Below are positions 1-6,894 of a stretch of DNA of 37,517 bases, piece by piece. The translations under genes and the position numbers were made by a program. Each line of letters begins with the position of its first letter. Position 1 is the stretch's first letter. The stretch lies in the IMG/VR virus record IMGVR_UViG_3300044614_002136, positions 1 to 37,517 of that record, one strand, 5' to 3'. The notes below the pieces were generated by a model. That model was not told where the DNA came from. It saw only the letters and a program-made list of their open reading frames with translations, and made no database searches. The stretch comes from a virus.

Positions 1-2
1 TG

Positions 3-590
3 GCTTCTCTGGCAGGAGCAGTGTTCGAGGTTAAAGACTTTGATGTTTCTCTGTCAGAGTGTTTGTTCAGGAATCGGAACAGAACAAACCAGGTACCAGA
101 TAAGGTTATTGTAGATATGTATAATAGGTATGTACTGCCTAATAAACCGAAAATAAAGAATGATCCTGATCTGCCTCCTGCTATTGTTTGTGATCTTGAC
201 GGCACACTAGCTATACATGTGGCTAGAGGACCTTTTGAGCTGGAGAAGTGTTATACGGATGAAGTAAACTACTCTGTTCTTGAGTGCATAAAAAACATGC
301 AGCGAACATATCATAAATTGATATTTGTGAGTGGTCGCGAAGATACCTGCAGAGAGGAAACCTTAAAGTGGTTGCATCATAAGTGTGATATCACTCCAGG
401 CTCTTTTCTTCTGTATATGAGACCTGCCGGAGACAATCGTAAAGATAGTATTCTTAAAGAAGAAATCTACAAGCGAGACATTCTCCCCGAGTATTATATT
501 TCCTTTGTTTTGGATGACAGACAGCAGGTTGTGGATGCGCTCAGAGAGATGGGTCTTCAAGTATGGCAGGTAGCTAGAGGAGATTTTTAA
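3..590 (+). CDS. Polynucleotide 5'-kinase/3'-phosphatase, C-terminal part (5' truncated by window edge)
   Basis: The reading frame is open to the left edge, so the gene begins outside the window and the GTG at 21 is not a believable start. The first 40 or so residues look like the end of a P-loop kinase domain, with charged FRNRNR and a VDMYNRYV segment typical of the T4 PNK lid region. After a linker comes a HAD-type 3'-phosphatase domain with the DxDxT motif CDLDGTLA (near codons 57-63 counted from 21), FVSGRED and the late acidic motif FVLDDRQQVVD, ending in QVARGDF as in T4 Pnkp. The family heals RNA or DNA ends by phosphorylating 5'-OH and removing 3' or 2',3'-cyclic phosphate. It sits three genes upstream of an RNA ligase, which is its usual partner in tRNA repair. 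The family call is strong; the missing N-terminus is inferred to carry the Walker A motif. Confidence 0.9.
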   Translation, partial: ASLAGAVFEVKDFDVSLSECLFRNRNRTNQVPDKVIVDMYNRYVLPNKPKIKNDPDLPPAIVCDLDGTLAIHVARGPFELEKCYTDEVNYSVLECIKNMQRTYHKLIFVSGREDTCREETLKWLHHKCDITPGSFLLYMRPAGDNRKDSILKEEIYKRDILPEYYISFVLDDRQQVVDALREMGLQVWQVARGDF

Positions 591-591
591 T

Positions 592-834
592 ATGGCTTTA
601 AGTAAAACTCAAAAAGAAAAAATTAAGTTTGTTAGGGAGCTTGTAGCAAATCTGCAAGCTTCACAAGACGCACTCTTCAAACAACTGGTCAAAGATCTAG
701 GATGGACTGACTTGATTTACTTTGAAAAAGAAGAGAGCAAAAAGTTAGATTACTTGTTTGACGCAGTATATAACTCCAAAACTAACGAGGAGCTAGACAA
801 AAACATCAACCTATTCGAAGACAACAAAAACTAA
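592..834 (+). CDS. Small charged protein of unknown function (80 aa)
   Basis: The ATG lies one base after the stop of the kinase/phosphatase, and an AGGAG sits about 10 bases upstream inside that gene, so translation is probably coupled. The protein is soluble, rich in Lys, Glu, Asp and Leu, and predicted mostly helical, with no Cys cluster or membrane segment. I do not recognise the family. The position between RNA-repair genes suggests co-expression with them but gives no function. Confidence 0.7.
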   Translation: MALSKTQKEKIKFVRELVANLQASQDALFKQLVKDLGWTDLIYFEKEESKKLDYLFDAVYNSKTNEELDKNINLFEDNKN

Positions 835-841
835 CATTTCT

Positions 842-1174
842 ATGAAGAACCTTATTAAAAACTCGGTGACGGTGGCTCTGCTTTTTGGTGCTGCCTTGGC
901 AATGATCACGGCATCTACACCCAAAACAGATGCTAATCAAGTCAGCAAATCAGAAGGAAAGTATTCGGCTTCCATGTCTGTAGGGTTTTTCTGCCCTGTT
1001 GTAGGAGCAGGAACAGAGCCGAACAGCTCTGCAAGTTTTGCTCCTGAGGATGATAGCAACGCACCTATCTATGAGCATTGTCGTAGCTGTCTTACAGGTG
1101 TTTACTCTGAACATAAAGATGAAATCGTCAGATGTACGTTCTGTGGAGTTCTGAAACCCTCCTCAAATGAATAA
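842..1174 (+). CDS. Exported or membrane-anchored small protein with CxxC pairs
   Basis: Residues 1-25 form a signal peptide or anchor: two Lys near the start, then a hydrophobic run ALLFGAALAMITA. The C-terminal third has two CxxC pairs, HCRSC and RCTFC, 16 residues apart, which suggests a small zinc ribbon or a redox-active or disulphide pair. An export signal combined with CxxC pairs is unusual for a phage protein beside RNA-repair genes. The last 8 bases overlap the start of the RNA ligase, so the two are in one transcription unit. No clear Shine-Dalgarno sequence precedes the ATG. Function unknown. Confidence 0.7.
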   Translation: MKNLIKNSVTVALLFGAALAMITASTPKTDANQVSKSEGKYSASMSVGFFCPVVGAGTEPNSSASFAPEDDSNAPIYEHCRSCLTGVYSEHKDEIVRCTFCGVLKPSSNE

Positions 1175-2276
1175 ATTCGACGAGTTAAAAAACAAAGGAT
1201 TCATTGTAAGAGAGCGCGAGATAGCTGGAGAAAAATGCTATCTCGTGTTTCCTTCAAAGATTGGAGTGTCCTGGACCAAAGACAATCTGATATATAGAAG
1301 CAGCATATGGACAGCGTCTGGTGAACCTGTCTCGCTAGGATTTAAAAAGTTTTTTAATCTTGGAGAAGCTGCCGAAGTTTGCCCTGACTTTGTGGAGCAA
1401 GATTTAAAGGATAACGTAGCTCATGTCATTGAGAAAATTGATGGTTCTTGTTTGATAGTCTCTGTATTTAGAGGAGAGCTAATAGTAAGAACACGAGGAA
1501 CGTTTGATGTCGAAGAACACGAGAAGACTAGAGATGATATAGCCGTTCTTAAAAAGAGATATCCAAAAGTGTTCGATCCTTCAAAGCTTGAAAAAGACGT
1601 ATCCTATATCTATGAGTGGACCACCAGAAACAATAAAATCGTTGTTGATTATGGGGCGCAAACAGATATTAAACTGATAGGTATTGTAGAGCATGCTAAC
1701 TATACGTACGTACCGCAGGTACATTTGCCGGAAATAGCTCTAGGCGATTTGCATGTAGGTACAGCTGAGTGTTATCGAATAGCTAGCTTCAAAGATCTGT
1801 ACGATAGACTAGCAAGCATGACTCGGGCAGAAGGATACTGTGTTTATTTCGACAATGGGCAGAGTATAAAGAAAGTTAAGTGTGAATGGTACCTTGAAAG
1901 ACATAGACTGAGAGGAAACTGTAACATAAACTTCATGCTCGATCTGTTTGTAAGTCAAGGGTTCCCTCAGCATGACGATTTTATAGCTGCATTAAAAACA
2001 TTCATGGATTTTGAGTGTTTGCCTGAAGCGGAGGCTTTGGCTAAGGAAGTAACAGAGCACTATCAAAAAGCTAAGAACAGAGAATCTGCTATACTTGCCG
2101 CTATAGACCCTTTTAAAATAGATACAACAAAAGAAGGACGCAAGCAGGCAGCAAGAGCTATTTTAGAGACTTATGGAGACGAGTCTGGTCTCGCTTTCAC
2201 GATTCTTGATAAAGGCTATTTAGCGGCAGCACAAATAAAAAAAATGATCTCAACGCAAATTAAAGATGTGCATTAG
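1167..2276 (+). CDS. rnlA: RNA ligase, T4 Rnl1-like
   Basis: This is an ATP-dependent RNA ligase of the covalent nucleotidyltransferase superfamily. Motif I is EKIDGS, with K90 the likely adenylated lysine. Motif III/IIIa matches YIYEWTTRNNKIVVDY (residues 147-162), very close to the Rnl1 signature. Motif IV is EGYCVYFDNG (222-231) and motif V is KKVKCEWY (235-242). At 369 residues it matches T4 Rnl1 (374), and the helical C-terminal region expected of Rnl1 is present (about 250-369). Rnl1 seals 3'-OH and 5'-phosphate RNA ends, classically in tRNA anticodon loops cut by host nucleases. Together with the upstream kinase/phosphatase it forms a complete healing-and-sealing pair. The ATG overlaps the previous gene by 8 bases and the 3' end overlaps the next gene by 11. 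Confidence 0.92.
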   Translation: MNKFDELKNKGFIVREREIAGEKCYLVFPSKIGVSWTKDNLIYRSSIWTASGEPVSLGFKKFFNLGEAAEVCPDFVEQDLKDNVAHVIEKIDGSCLIVSVFRGELIVRTRGTFDVEEHEKTRDDIAVLKKRYPKVFDPSKLEKDVSYIYEWTTRNNKIVVDYGAQTDIKLIGIVEHANYTYVPQVHLPEIALGDLHVGTAECYRIASFKDLYDRLASMTRAEGYCVYFDNGQSIKKVKCEWYLERHRLRGNCNINFMLDLFVSQGFPQHDDFIAALKTFMDFECLPEAEALAKEVTEHYQKAKNRESAILAAIDPFKIDTTKEGRKQAARAILETYGDESGLAFTILDKGYLAAAQIKKMISTQIKDVH

Positions 2277-2532
2277 GGTATACAACAGAGACTCAGGGGA
2301 GAACACAGACAATCCTCTTACATTTTCAGAAATGCTTGGCGTAAGCGTCGACGCTTTGGTTGTCGACAATGCCTATAACCAGCTTATTCCTGAATCTTGT
2401 CTTTGTCAGGTTGACTGTAAAGCTTCGGCCGAAAAGGCTGGGTTTTGTTGCGAAGAAAACATCGACGCAGATATAGTTATTTGGAAGAAAACTATCGAAG
2501 AAAAAATTAACGAAATTGTGAGATTCAGATGA
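2266..2532 (+). CDS. Cys-rich small protein of unknown function (88 aa)
   Basis: The start overlaps the end of the RNA ligase by 11 bases and the stop overlaps the next ATG in an ATGA arrangement, so this is a translationally coupled gene. The protein has six Cys: one near the N-terminus, then CLC and C spaced around residues 46-51, and a CC pair near 62. The spacing does not match a zinc finger I know. It has no signal peptide. Family not recognised. Confidence 0.68.
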   Translation: MCIRVYNRDSGENTDNPLTFSEMLGVSVDALVVDNAYNQLIPESCLCQVDCKASAEKAGFCCEENIDADIVIWKKTIEEKINEIVRFR

Positions 2533-2975
2533 CATACGAGCAAATTAAAACATGCCAAGAAATTAAACAGCATCTTAAGATGCCGAGGTCTGCAGTACGC
2601 GAGGCTGCAAAAGATTATCTAGAACAAAACGGAGAGGAATCTCCAGTAATTACACTAGAACTTGAAAGATTGGACAGACCTATAAGATTTGCGGTTACAA
2701 AAAAAGCAGCAGGATTAAATCAGTTAATTGTATTTGATACATTTAAAAAAAGCGCTCTGTATAGTGAGTCCAAAGACTTTCTAGACAACTTTGATTTAGA
2801 CTTCGTGTCTTTCTATACAAAGTCACTTATGCTTGCGGTAAGTAGAGATAAGTTTTATAGAGGGCTTGGAGGTTTGTTCGTTATGGAGAGTGAAGACGAG
2901 GAACTCGGAATTATTATTGAACCTCTGAAATATTTTTTAAAGAGGAAGTTCCCGCTGAGAGAAGAGCAAGAATGA
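2529..2975 (+). CDS. Unknown 148-aa protein
   Basis: It is coupled to the gene before by a 4-base ATGA overlap and to the tiny gene after it in the same way. Residues 1-30 are helical and charged. The middle has alternating beta-like stretches (PVITLELERLDRPIRFAV) and the end is acidic, then basic. No membrane segment, Cys cluster or catalytic motif is visible. Family not recognised; only the expression context (RNA-repair operon) can be stated. Confidence 0.7.
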   Translation: MTYEQIKTCQEIKQHLKMPRSAVREAAKDYLEQNGEESPVITLELERLDRPIRFAVTKKAAGLNQLIVFDTFKKSALYSESKDFLDNFDLDFVSFYTKSLMLAVSRDKFYRGLGGLFVMESEDEELGIIIEPLKYFLKRKFPLREEQE

Positions 2976-3058
2976 GATATCTGCTGTTAATTGTTTTAAT
3001 TATATTGAGCACTATTAATTTGTGTAAGGAAATTGTGGCTGTGATACTGGCTACCTAA
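2972..3058 (+). CDS. 28-aa hydrophobic peptide
   Basis: An ATG overlapping the previous stop as ATGA opens a 28-codon frame ending TAA at 3056-3058. The peptide is almost entirely one transmembrane helix: MRYLLLIVLIILSTINL, a short KE break, then IVAVILAT. The coupled start and the clean hydrophobic profile favour a real micro-gene, but at this length chance cannot be excluded. It is the last gene before a promoter. Confidence 0.45.
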   Translation: MRYLLLIVLIILSTINLCKEIVAVILAT

Positions 3059-3076
3059 CGCAATAAAAACTGCAAA

Positions 3077-3089
3077 TTTGTGGTATAAT
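3077..3089 (+). promoter_or_regulatory. Promoter, extended -10 type (TTTGTGGTATAAT)
   Basis: A perfect TATAAT (3084-3089) is preceded by TTTGTGG, which supplies a TGn extended -10. No good -35 hexamer sits 17 bases upstream. The same 14-mer TTTGTGGTATAATA occurs upstream of the tRNA genes at 14113, with close relatives at 7467 (minus strand), 16455 and 18053. It would start transcription near 3096, giving about 100 bases of leader before the gene at 3196. Confidence 0.7.
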
Positions 3090-3095
3090 ATATTG

Positions 3096-3195
3096 ATACG
3101 CTGAAAGGTGTGTTACTCCTGCGCAGGAGAACAGGAAATTTTCTTAGCCTGTATAAGCAAAGAAAGAAAAAAAGATAGAGTATAGTTATCGTATT
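3096..3195 (+). promoter_or_regulatory. Structured 5' leader with perfect palindrome
   Basis: Between the promoter and the ATG at 3196 there is a perfect 14-base palindrome CTCCTGCGCAGGAG (3116-3129), followed directly by an inverted repeat ACAGG (3131-3135) / CCTGT (3148-3152). In RNA these would make two consecutive hairpins, the first enclosing an AGGAG. The ATG itself has no Shine-Dalgarno sequence. This could be an operator for a dimeric regulator, a transcript-stabilising leader or a translational control element; the sequence alone does not decide. Confidence 0.4.
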
Positions 3196-3993
3196 ATGTC
3201 TCAAGAAATCGAAATGTTGGATGAAGTGCTCGAAACAGTTGACGCCTCGAGCGATCATGTAAGCCGCACTGCACTGCCTGAAAACAACATAGTGATCGAC
3301 GCAGACTATCTGGTTGACTGCATCACGAGAAATCAGGATGCCCTCTGTATGCAAAATGCGGAGAGTCCTGTAGAGGGATTTGACCCTATGCGGTTTCCTT
3401 GTAAGATCCAGAGCGAGTTTGTTTGGATCAAGAGAAGAGGAGGTGAAAAGGTTGAGTCGGTTAACGACCTTCTTGAGGTTGTCAGCGATTTGACTCACCT
3501 TACTCAGATGCAGAACTACACCGGGAAAGACAAAGACGAGGTATTTGTTTTGACTGGAAGACTGCCCGTCGGTAAATGGCAGGTAAGTGTCCGGAATGTA
3601 ATGTTCATGGACATTCCTTCTGAGTTCATCAAGAACAAGAAGGTGCAACTGGCTCTGTTGAAGTGTACGAAGAAAAACGGATATCTTCGCAGACAGTTGA
3701 AGTGGGTTTGTCGTGGTGTTGGTGGGGTTACTACTGATGCTGCCTGGGGAGACATTCCTCACAAGCAGATAATTCGGTACCATACCGTAACCATGAAGAT
3801 CACAAGAGACACACATCGCCTCGTAAGCTGGATCCCTGGTCTCGATGTAAGATCAAATCCGTTTCCAGAATTCCGTGAAAGCGGTTTCGTGGAACTGAGT
3901 CAGGAAGATGAGTACGTACCTAAGCCTATGAAGAAAGTATGGGTCAACAAACCCAAGCCTTCACAGGTTCTTACGATCAAAGATCTGAGGTAA
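3196..3993 (+). CDS. Unknown 265-aa protein with its own promoter and leader
   Basis: A soluble protein with an acidic N-terminus (residues 1-50) and a more basic central and C-terminal part. The centre holds IKRRGGEKVESVNDLLEVV and a stretch dense in Lys and Arg (NKKVQLALLKCTKKNGYLRRQLKW). The C-terminal 40 residues are Pro and Lys rich. No membrane segment or recognised catalytic motif. Its codon use seems slightly richer in GC-ending codons than its neighbours, which together with the strong dedicated promoter may indicate high expression. A long hairpin follows it. Family not recognised. A 253-codon frame on the opposite strand is read as a shadow of this gene. Confidence 0.75.
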   Translation: MSQEIEMLDEVLETVDASSDHVSRTALPENNIVIDADYLVDCITRNQDALCMQNAESPVEGFDPMRFPCKIQSEFVWIKRRGGEKVESVNDLLEVVSDLTHLTQMQNYTGKDKDEVFVLTGRLPVGKWQVSVRNVMFMDIPSEFIKNKKVQLALLKCTKKNGYLRRQLKWVCRGVGGVTTDAAWGDIPHKQIIRYHTVTMKITRDTHRLVSWIPGLDVRSNPFPEFRESGFVELSQEDEYVPKPMKKVWVNKPKPSQVLTIKDLR

Positions 3994-4007
3994 TTTGCGT
4001 AGTTAAA

Positions 4008-4029
4008 GGCGGGGGGTAACTCCCCCGCC
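4008..4029 (+). terminator. GC-rich hairpin without a T-tract
   Basis: GGCGGGGG (4008-4015) pairs with CCCCCGCC (4022-4029), and a G-T pair closes a TAAC tetraloop. The stem is 8 to 9 pairs of nearly pure G-C. The following bases (AGACTTCTT) are not a real T-tract, and the next ATG comes only 10 bases after the stem. It may be an attenuator, an mRNA 3'-end stabiliser for the gene upstream, or a translational block for the gene downstream. Confidence 0.45.
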
Positions 4030-4038
4030 AGACTTCTT

Positions 4039-4329
4039 ATGAAAAACAAAAAATTACTTATCGTAGGTATAAGCTTTCTGGCTTTTTTAGGTATTGCCGC
4101 ACTAGCAACATCGAACAAATTTGTGGTAGGCACTTACATAATCCTAAGTTGCCCTCTTTTGTTCGCTGTAGCAGTTGGAGGTATAACAGCTTATTGGCAT
4201 CAAGACATAGAGGACTATAAAGACATCAGGGATGAAGAGCTTCGACTACACATCGAAAAGATCAAGTCTCTCGAAAGTCAGTTATACGCCAAAGTCCTCG
4301 ATTCTGTCGACCCTAGCTTGGGGAAATAA
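4039..4329 (+). CDS. Small two-helix membrane protein
   Basis: After MKNKK come two hydrophobic segments, residues 6-24 (LIVGISFLAFLGIAALATS) and about 30-52 (VGTYIILSCPLLFAVAVGGITAY). A charged helical tail of about 45 residues (DIEDYKDIRDEELRLHIEKIK) probably forms a coiled coil on one side of the membrane. The ATG lies 10 bases downstream of a very stable hairpin and has no clear ribosome site. Function unknown; the shape resembles phage membrane accessory proteins but carries no diagnostic motif. Confidence 0.65.
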   Translation: MKNKKLLIVGISFLAFLGIAALATSNKFVVGTYIILSCPLLFAVAVGGITAYWHQDIEDYKDIRDEELRLHIEKIKSLESQLYAKVLDSVDPSLGK

Positions 4330-4747
4330 AGATTTAGGTAAGACTGCGGTCACTGCCGTATTGGCGGATAGATTTGCAGATCATGTGGATAATAACCTGG
4401 AGTATTACAAAGACGTAATTCGCTATACGTTCTTTAATTCAATAGACTCCAAAGCTAAGAAATACCCCAAAGTTCATTTCAGCGATTTGCCTGCTTCAGT
4501 GACGGCACAAGTAAACGAAATTCAAAAACAATATCTTCAGTATCTAACTATCGACGACATATTCAGCAAGCTCAACATACCCAAAACAGCAAGCAACAAA
4601 TTTTCACCGCTGCAGGGTAAGTATGTATATCACTACAGAAAAATGTATGGAACATCAGACTTCTGCGAAGAAAAGCATGTAAGTTCTGATCTATTGCGTA
4701 CACCTTTATCTGATGCGGAGCGTGCCGAGTATGTAGCTTTAAACTAG
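4232..4747 (+). CDS. Unknown protein, start uncertain
   Basis: The frame is open from an ATG at 4232, which would overlap the membrane-protein gene by 98 bases, far more than elsewhere in this window. A later TTG at 4361 or GTG at 4385 would remove the overlap; no good ribosome site favours any of the three. The part downstream of 4385 looks like a real, mostly helical protein with aromatic-rich segments. A GNKDLGKT string near residue 31 resembles a P-loop but lies in the overlap and lacks a preceding beta strand. The gene ends just before a strong terminator. Family not recognised. Confidence 0.6.
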   Translation: MKSFDYTSKRSSLSKVSYTPKSSILSTLAWGNKDLGKTAVTAVLADRFADHVDNNLEYYKDVIRYTFFNSIDSKAKKYPKVHFSDLPASVTAQVNEIQKQYLQYLTIDDIFSKLNIPKTASNKFSPLQGKYVYHYRKMYGTSDFCEEKHVSSDLLRTPLSDAERAEYVALN

Positions 4748-4756
4748 ATTAAATAG

Positions 4757-4790
4757 AAAGGAAGAACCGTAATGGTTTTTCCTTTTTTTT
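4757..4790 (+). terminator. Rho-independent terminator
   Basis: AAAGGAAGAACC (4757-4768) pairs with GGTTTTTCCTTT (4774-4785) around a GTAAT loop, giving a 12-pair stem with one G-T pair, followed by more T. It closes the first plus-strand block. Confidence 0.88.
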
Positions 4791-4795
4791 AGCTA

Positions 4796-4810
4796 TTGAC
4801 CAGCTATAAT
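4796..4810 (+). promoter_or_regulatory. Promoter with -10 just upstream of the ATG
   Basis: TATAAT at 4805-4810 is followed after only six bases by the ATG at 4817, so transcription would begin at or next to the start codon. TTGACC (4796-4801) is too close to act as a normal -35. The segment TTGACCAGCTATAATAAG resembles TTGGCTGCTATTATTAG at 24996. Medium confidence, because the -35 is not evident. Confidence 0.5.
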
Positions 4811-4816
4811 AAGTAT

Positions 4817-5116
4817 ATGCAAGAAAACAACAACCAGGAAGGATTTGAAATACCTCACAGCTTTCTATTGCAGCTAGAAGAATACACGCGAGGGTATCTG
4901 CTTTTGGTGTGTAACGAGCAAGGAGATCTGTATGCTCACGAGTCTTACGACAACGCAGTCATAAGACTGGGATTAACTAACTTTGCAAACATGCATGTCA
5001 CCGCAGCGCTGCAGCATATGCAAAATACTGCGCTGAGAGACGAGGAAGAAAACCATAGAATTATAGAACATGTCGACGAAGACCTGGATGACGACTCCGA
5101 CGACGACAAGTTCTAG
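4817..5116 (+). CDS. Small acidic protein, possibly leaderless mRNA
   Basis: The ATG at 4817 is preferred over an in-frame TTG at 4796, because the TTG lies upstream of the -10 box and could not be in the transcript. The resulting 99-aa protein has a compact helical middle and a very acidic tail ending DEDLDDDSDDDKF. Its stop overlaps the stop of the convergent endolysin gene by a few bases. Function unknown; an acidic tail is common in DNA mimics and in proteins that bind basic partners, but nothing here proves that. Confidence 0.68.
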   Translation: MQENNNQEGFEIPHSFLLQLEEYTRGYLLLVCNEQGDLYAHESYDNAVIRLGLTNFANMHVTAALQHMQNTALRDEEENHRIIEHVDEDLDDDSDDDKF

Positions 5117-5715
5117 CTAGTACACTTTAGCACTAGCGCAGCTTCTCTGTCTCGTCTGCCTAGAAGGCCTGAGCCTTTCGCCCATAGCCGCTTCATGCTC
5201 TTTATCTGCTTGGCTATGCCTTCATAGTCTTTAGATGGCACCAGCTTTTTAATCTCAGCCATTTCTTTTCTAGATTCGCCTCTTACAGATGTTCCTCTGT
5301 TAAAGACAAGAGATAATAAGGCTGCCTGAGCGTCCTCACAAAGATCGTCTGCGCCAGGAAATACTCTAGCTGTGAGTCCACAAAATTTAGGCAATGTAAC
5401 TGCTTTAAATACAGAAATAGCCTCTTCCCAGGTAAGAATAATCTTCTTTAAGTTCGGCAGATATTCTTTTGCTTTTAACCCGGTCAGTCCTCTACCTTTT
5501 TGAATCAGGGCTAGTTCATCGGCACTGACTATAGACTTAAACATAAGCGAAATGTCTTGCTCGCTATAGTAGCCTATATCGACGCCTACCATGGCCGTGC
5601 AGCCGCTAAATCCTCCAGGCCATATAAAGGTATTCTCATAGACATCCTCATAATAGGCACGTCCTCCTGTTTCTTCTTCGATAATGAATAGCTCGCCTTC
5701 TTTATTGATTTTCAT
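5113..5715 (-). CDS. Endolysin, lysozyme/pesticin-like muramidase
   Basis: The 200-aa protein is a peptidoglycan-degrading muramidase of the GH24/pesticin-like group. Residues 13-49 hold the catalytic region: acidic EEETGG (likely catalytic Glu at 14 or 15), YYEDVYENT, WPGGFSG and TAMVGVDIGY. The downstream signature SLVFNRGTSVRGE (135-147), IKSMKRLW (171-178) and GLLGRRDREAAL (183-194) is typical of the family. There is no signal peptide, so a holin should be needed to reach the wall. It is the last gene of the minus-strand lysis group, and its stop overlaps the stop of the convergent small gene. Confidence 0.85.
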   Translation of the reverse strand: MKINKEGELFIIEEETGGRAYYEDVYENTFIWPGGFSGCTAMVGVDIGYYSEQDISLMFKSIVSADELALIQKGRGLTGLKAKEYLPNLKKIILTWEEAISVFKAVTLPKFCGLTARVFPGADDLCEDAQAALLSLVFNRGTSVRGESRKEMAEIKKLVPSKDYEGIAKQIKSMKRLWAKGSGLLGRRDREAALVLKCTS

Positions 5716-5716
5716 A

Positions 5717-6142
5717 TTAATCTAAAGAGTAGTCCTCTTCTTTTTCTATAGCTATGCTTGTGGTCTGCTGTATTTCTGTCTTTTGAATGTTCTCAGAAAT
5801 ACTAGCATTGCTAGAACTGTTATATTTTAAGTCGACCACAGCTTGTCCTCCAAGATAAACAGCCATAATAGCGGCAAAAACTTCTATGGTCTTAGAAAAG
5901 ATAACCACATAAGAAGGAAGTAAATTTGGGTGACTGTCCATATTGTACAGCAAAACCATATTTACACAGAAAGCTATCCCTAAAATCAGGAAAGCAGACA
6001 TAGTTATAAAAAACTTTTTTGAAGCTAGATGGTTTATAGACTCTAGCGCTTTCTGCTGTTCTGGAGGGGTATTTGGTGGAGCTACACCTTGCTGTAAAAA
6101 AGCAGCAGCATTACTATAAATATTTTTAATTTGATTTATCAT
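5717..6142 (-). CDS. Two-helix membrane protein, holin candidate
   Basis: The protein (141 aa) has a polar N-terminus of about 40 residues, two hydrophobic segments (about 45-68, FFITMSAFLILGIAFCVNMVLL, and about 78-98, VVIFSKTIEVFAAIMAVYLGG) and a polar, acidic C-terminal tail. The gene ends one base upstream of the endolysin start. Two membrane helices, small size and this position make it the best holin candidate in the group, though no family motif is recognised. A holin-like protein is also encoded at 20979. Confidence 0.7.
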   Translation of the reverse strand: MINQIKNIYSNAAAFLQQGVAPPNTPPEQQKALESINHLASKKFFITMSAFLILGIAFCVNMVLLYNMDSHPNLLPSYVVIFSKTIEVFAAIMAVYLGGQAVVDLKYNSSSNASISENIQKTEIQQTTSIAIEKEEDYSLD

Positions 6143-6145
6143 ACT

Positions 6146-6673
6146 TTATAAAAAGAAATATGCTACACCATAACCTACTGAAAAGCACACAGACACACCA
6201 ATGAAAGGAGTCAGAAGTACCCAAGGACCTGCTAACGAGGTTAAAATAGGTTGAAGTAGCTTTTCGAACTTTAGAAACAAAAGAGCGGCACACGATCCAG
6301 CGAGCAAACAAAAGATCCGCTTAATTCTGTCATATTTATCCGCCAATTGTTTTTGTTTCATTTTTTCTAGATCTATAGTTGCTTTTGCCTCGGCCCAGTT
6401 ATTCTCAGCTTCCAATACTTGCTGGTAGTAGCTTTCTTTTTCTTCTTGTTGAAGCAATCCCCAAGACTCCATATTTTGCAATTTAACTATGATTGCATTA
6501 TTGTCTTGTTGCAGTTTGTATATCTGCTGGTCTGCCTGCAACAGGTCTTGTTGGAATCCCGCAACCTCGGCGAGCAACTTTTTCTTTACCTCTGCAGTTA
6601 TCTGACTATCGGCACCACTAGCAAAGAAGCACAGGGATAAGTAAACAAGTAAAGAAAGTGCCGTCTTATTCAT
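6146..6673 (-). CDS. Signal-bearing coiled-coil membrane protein of the lysis group (spanin- or holin-like)
   Basis: I use the ATG at 6673 (MNKTALSLL); an in-frame TTG nine bases earlier is weaker and would overlap the previous gene. A signal peptide (about 1-20, LLVYLSLCFFASGADS) leads a long Gln-rich helical region (about 25-120) expected to form a coiled coil. Two C-terminal hydrophobic segments follow (about 124-139 and 150-175). Periplasmic coiled coil plus membrane anchor suits an inner-membrane spanin partner for the small lipoprotein-like gene beside it, but the topology is unusual. Function by context only. Confidence 0.65.
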   Translation of the reverse strand: MNKTALSLLVYLSLCFFASGADSQITAEVKKKLLAEVAGFQQDLLQADQQIYKLQQDNNAIIVKLQNMESWGLLQQEEKESYYQQVLEAENNWAEAKATIDLEKMKQKQLADKYDRIKRIFCLLAGSCAALLFLKFEKLLQPILTSLAGPWVLLTPFIGVSVCFSVGYGVAYFFL

Positions 6674-6674
6674 A

Positions 6675-6887
6675 TCATTCAATAGAGTTTAGTAGCAATT
6701 TTATTTTTTCAGCTCTAGACTCTAATCTGTTTAGTGTGTCGTCTAGCTTTTTAATGTTATCAGCAGATTGCTCTCTGATATTAGCTATTTGAGGCTTAGG
6801 AATATTGATTGGTGCGGAAGCTTTCTTGTGTTGTGTTGCACAACTTGCAGTACTTAACAGCAGCGCAATCAATAAGGGTCTGAACAT
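6675..6887 (-). CDS. Small lipoprotein-like protein (o-spanin candidate)
   Basis: At 70 aa it carries a signal sequence MFRPLLIALLLSTASC; the Cys at 16 is a possible lipidation site, although the lipobox (STASC) is not ideal. A Pro-containing linker (INIPKPQ) and a C-terminal amphipathic helix (DDTLNRLESRAEKIKLLL) follow. Small outer-membrane lipoproteins with a coiled-coil tail next to an endolysin are typical o-spanins, which fuse inner and outer membranes in Gram-negative lysis. If correct, the host has an outer membrane. Its stop lies one base before the next gene. Confidence 0.65.
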   Translation of the reverse strand: MFRPLLIALLLSTASCATQHKKASAPINIPKPQIANIREQSADNIKKLDDTLNRLESRAEKIKLLLNSIE

Positions 6888-6894
6888 AATCTAA

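Noticed and set aside
3055-3816. A 253-codon frame on the minus strand opposite the 265-aa gene.
   Set aside because: The plus-strand gene has a promoter, leader and terminator-like hairpin, while this frame would run through them. Composition is of the shadow type.
4322-4345. GNKDLGKT as a Walker A motif in the 171-aa frame.
   Set aside because: There is no preceding hydrophobic strand and no Walker B, and it lies in a region that overlaps another gene and may not be translated.
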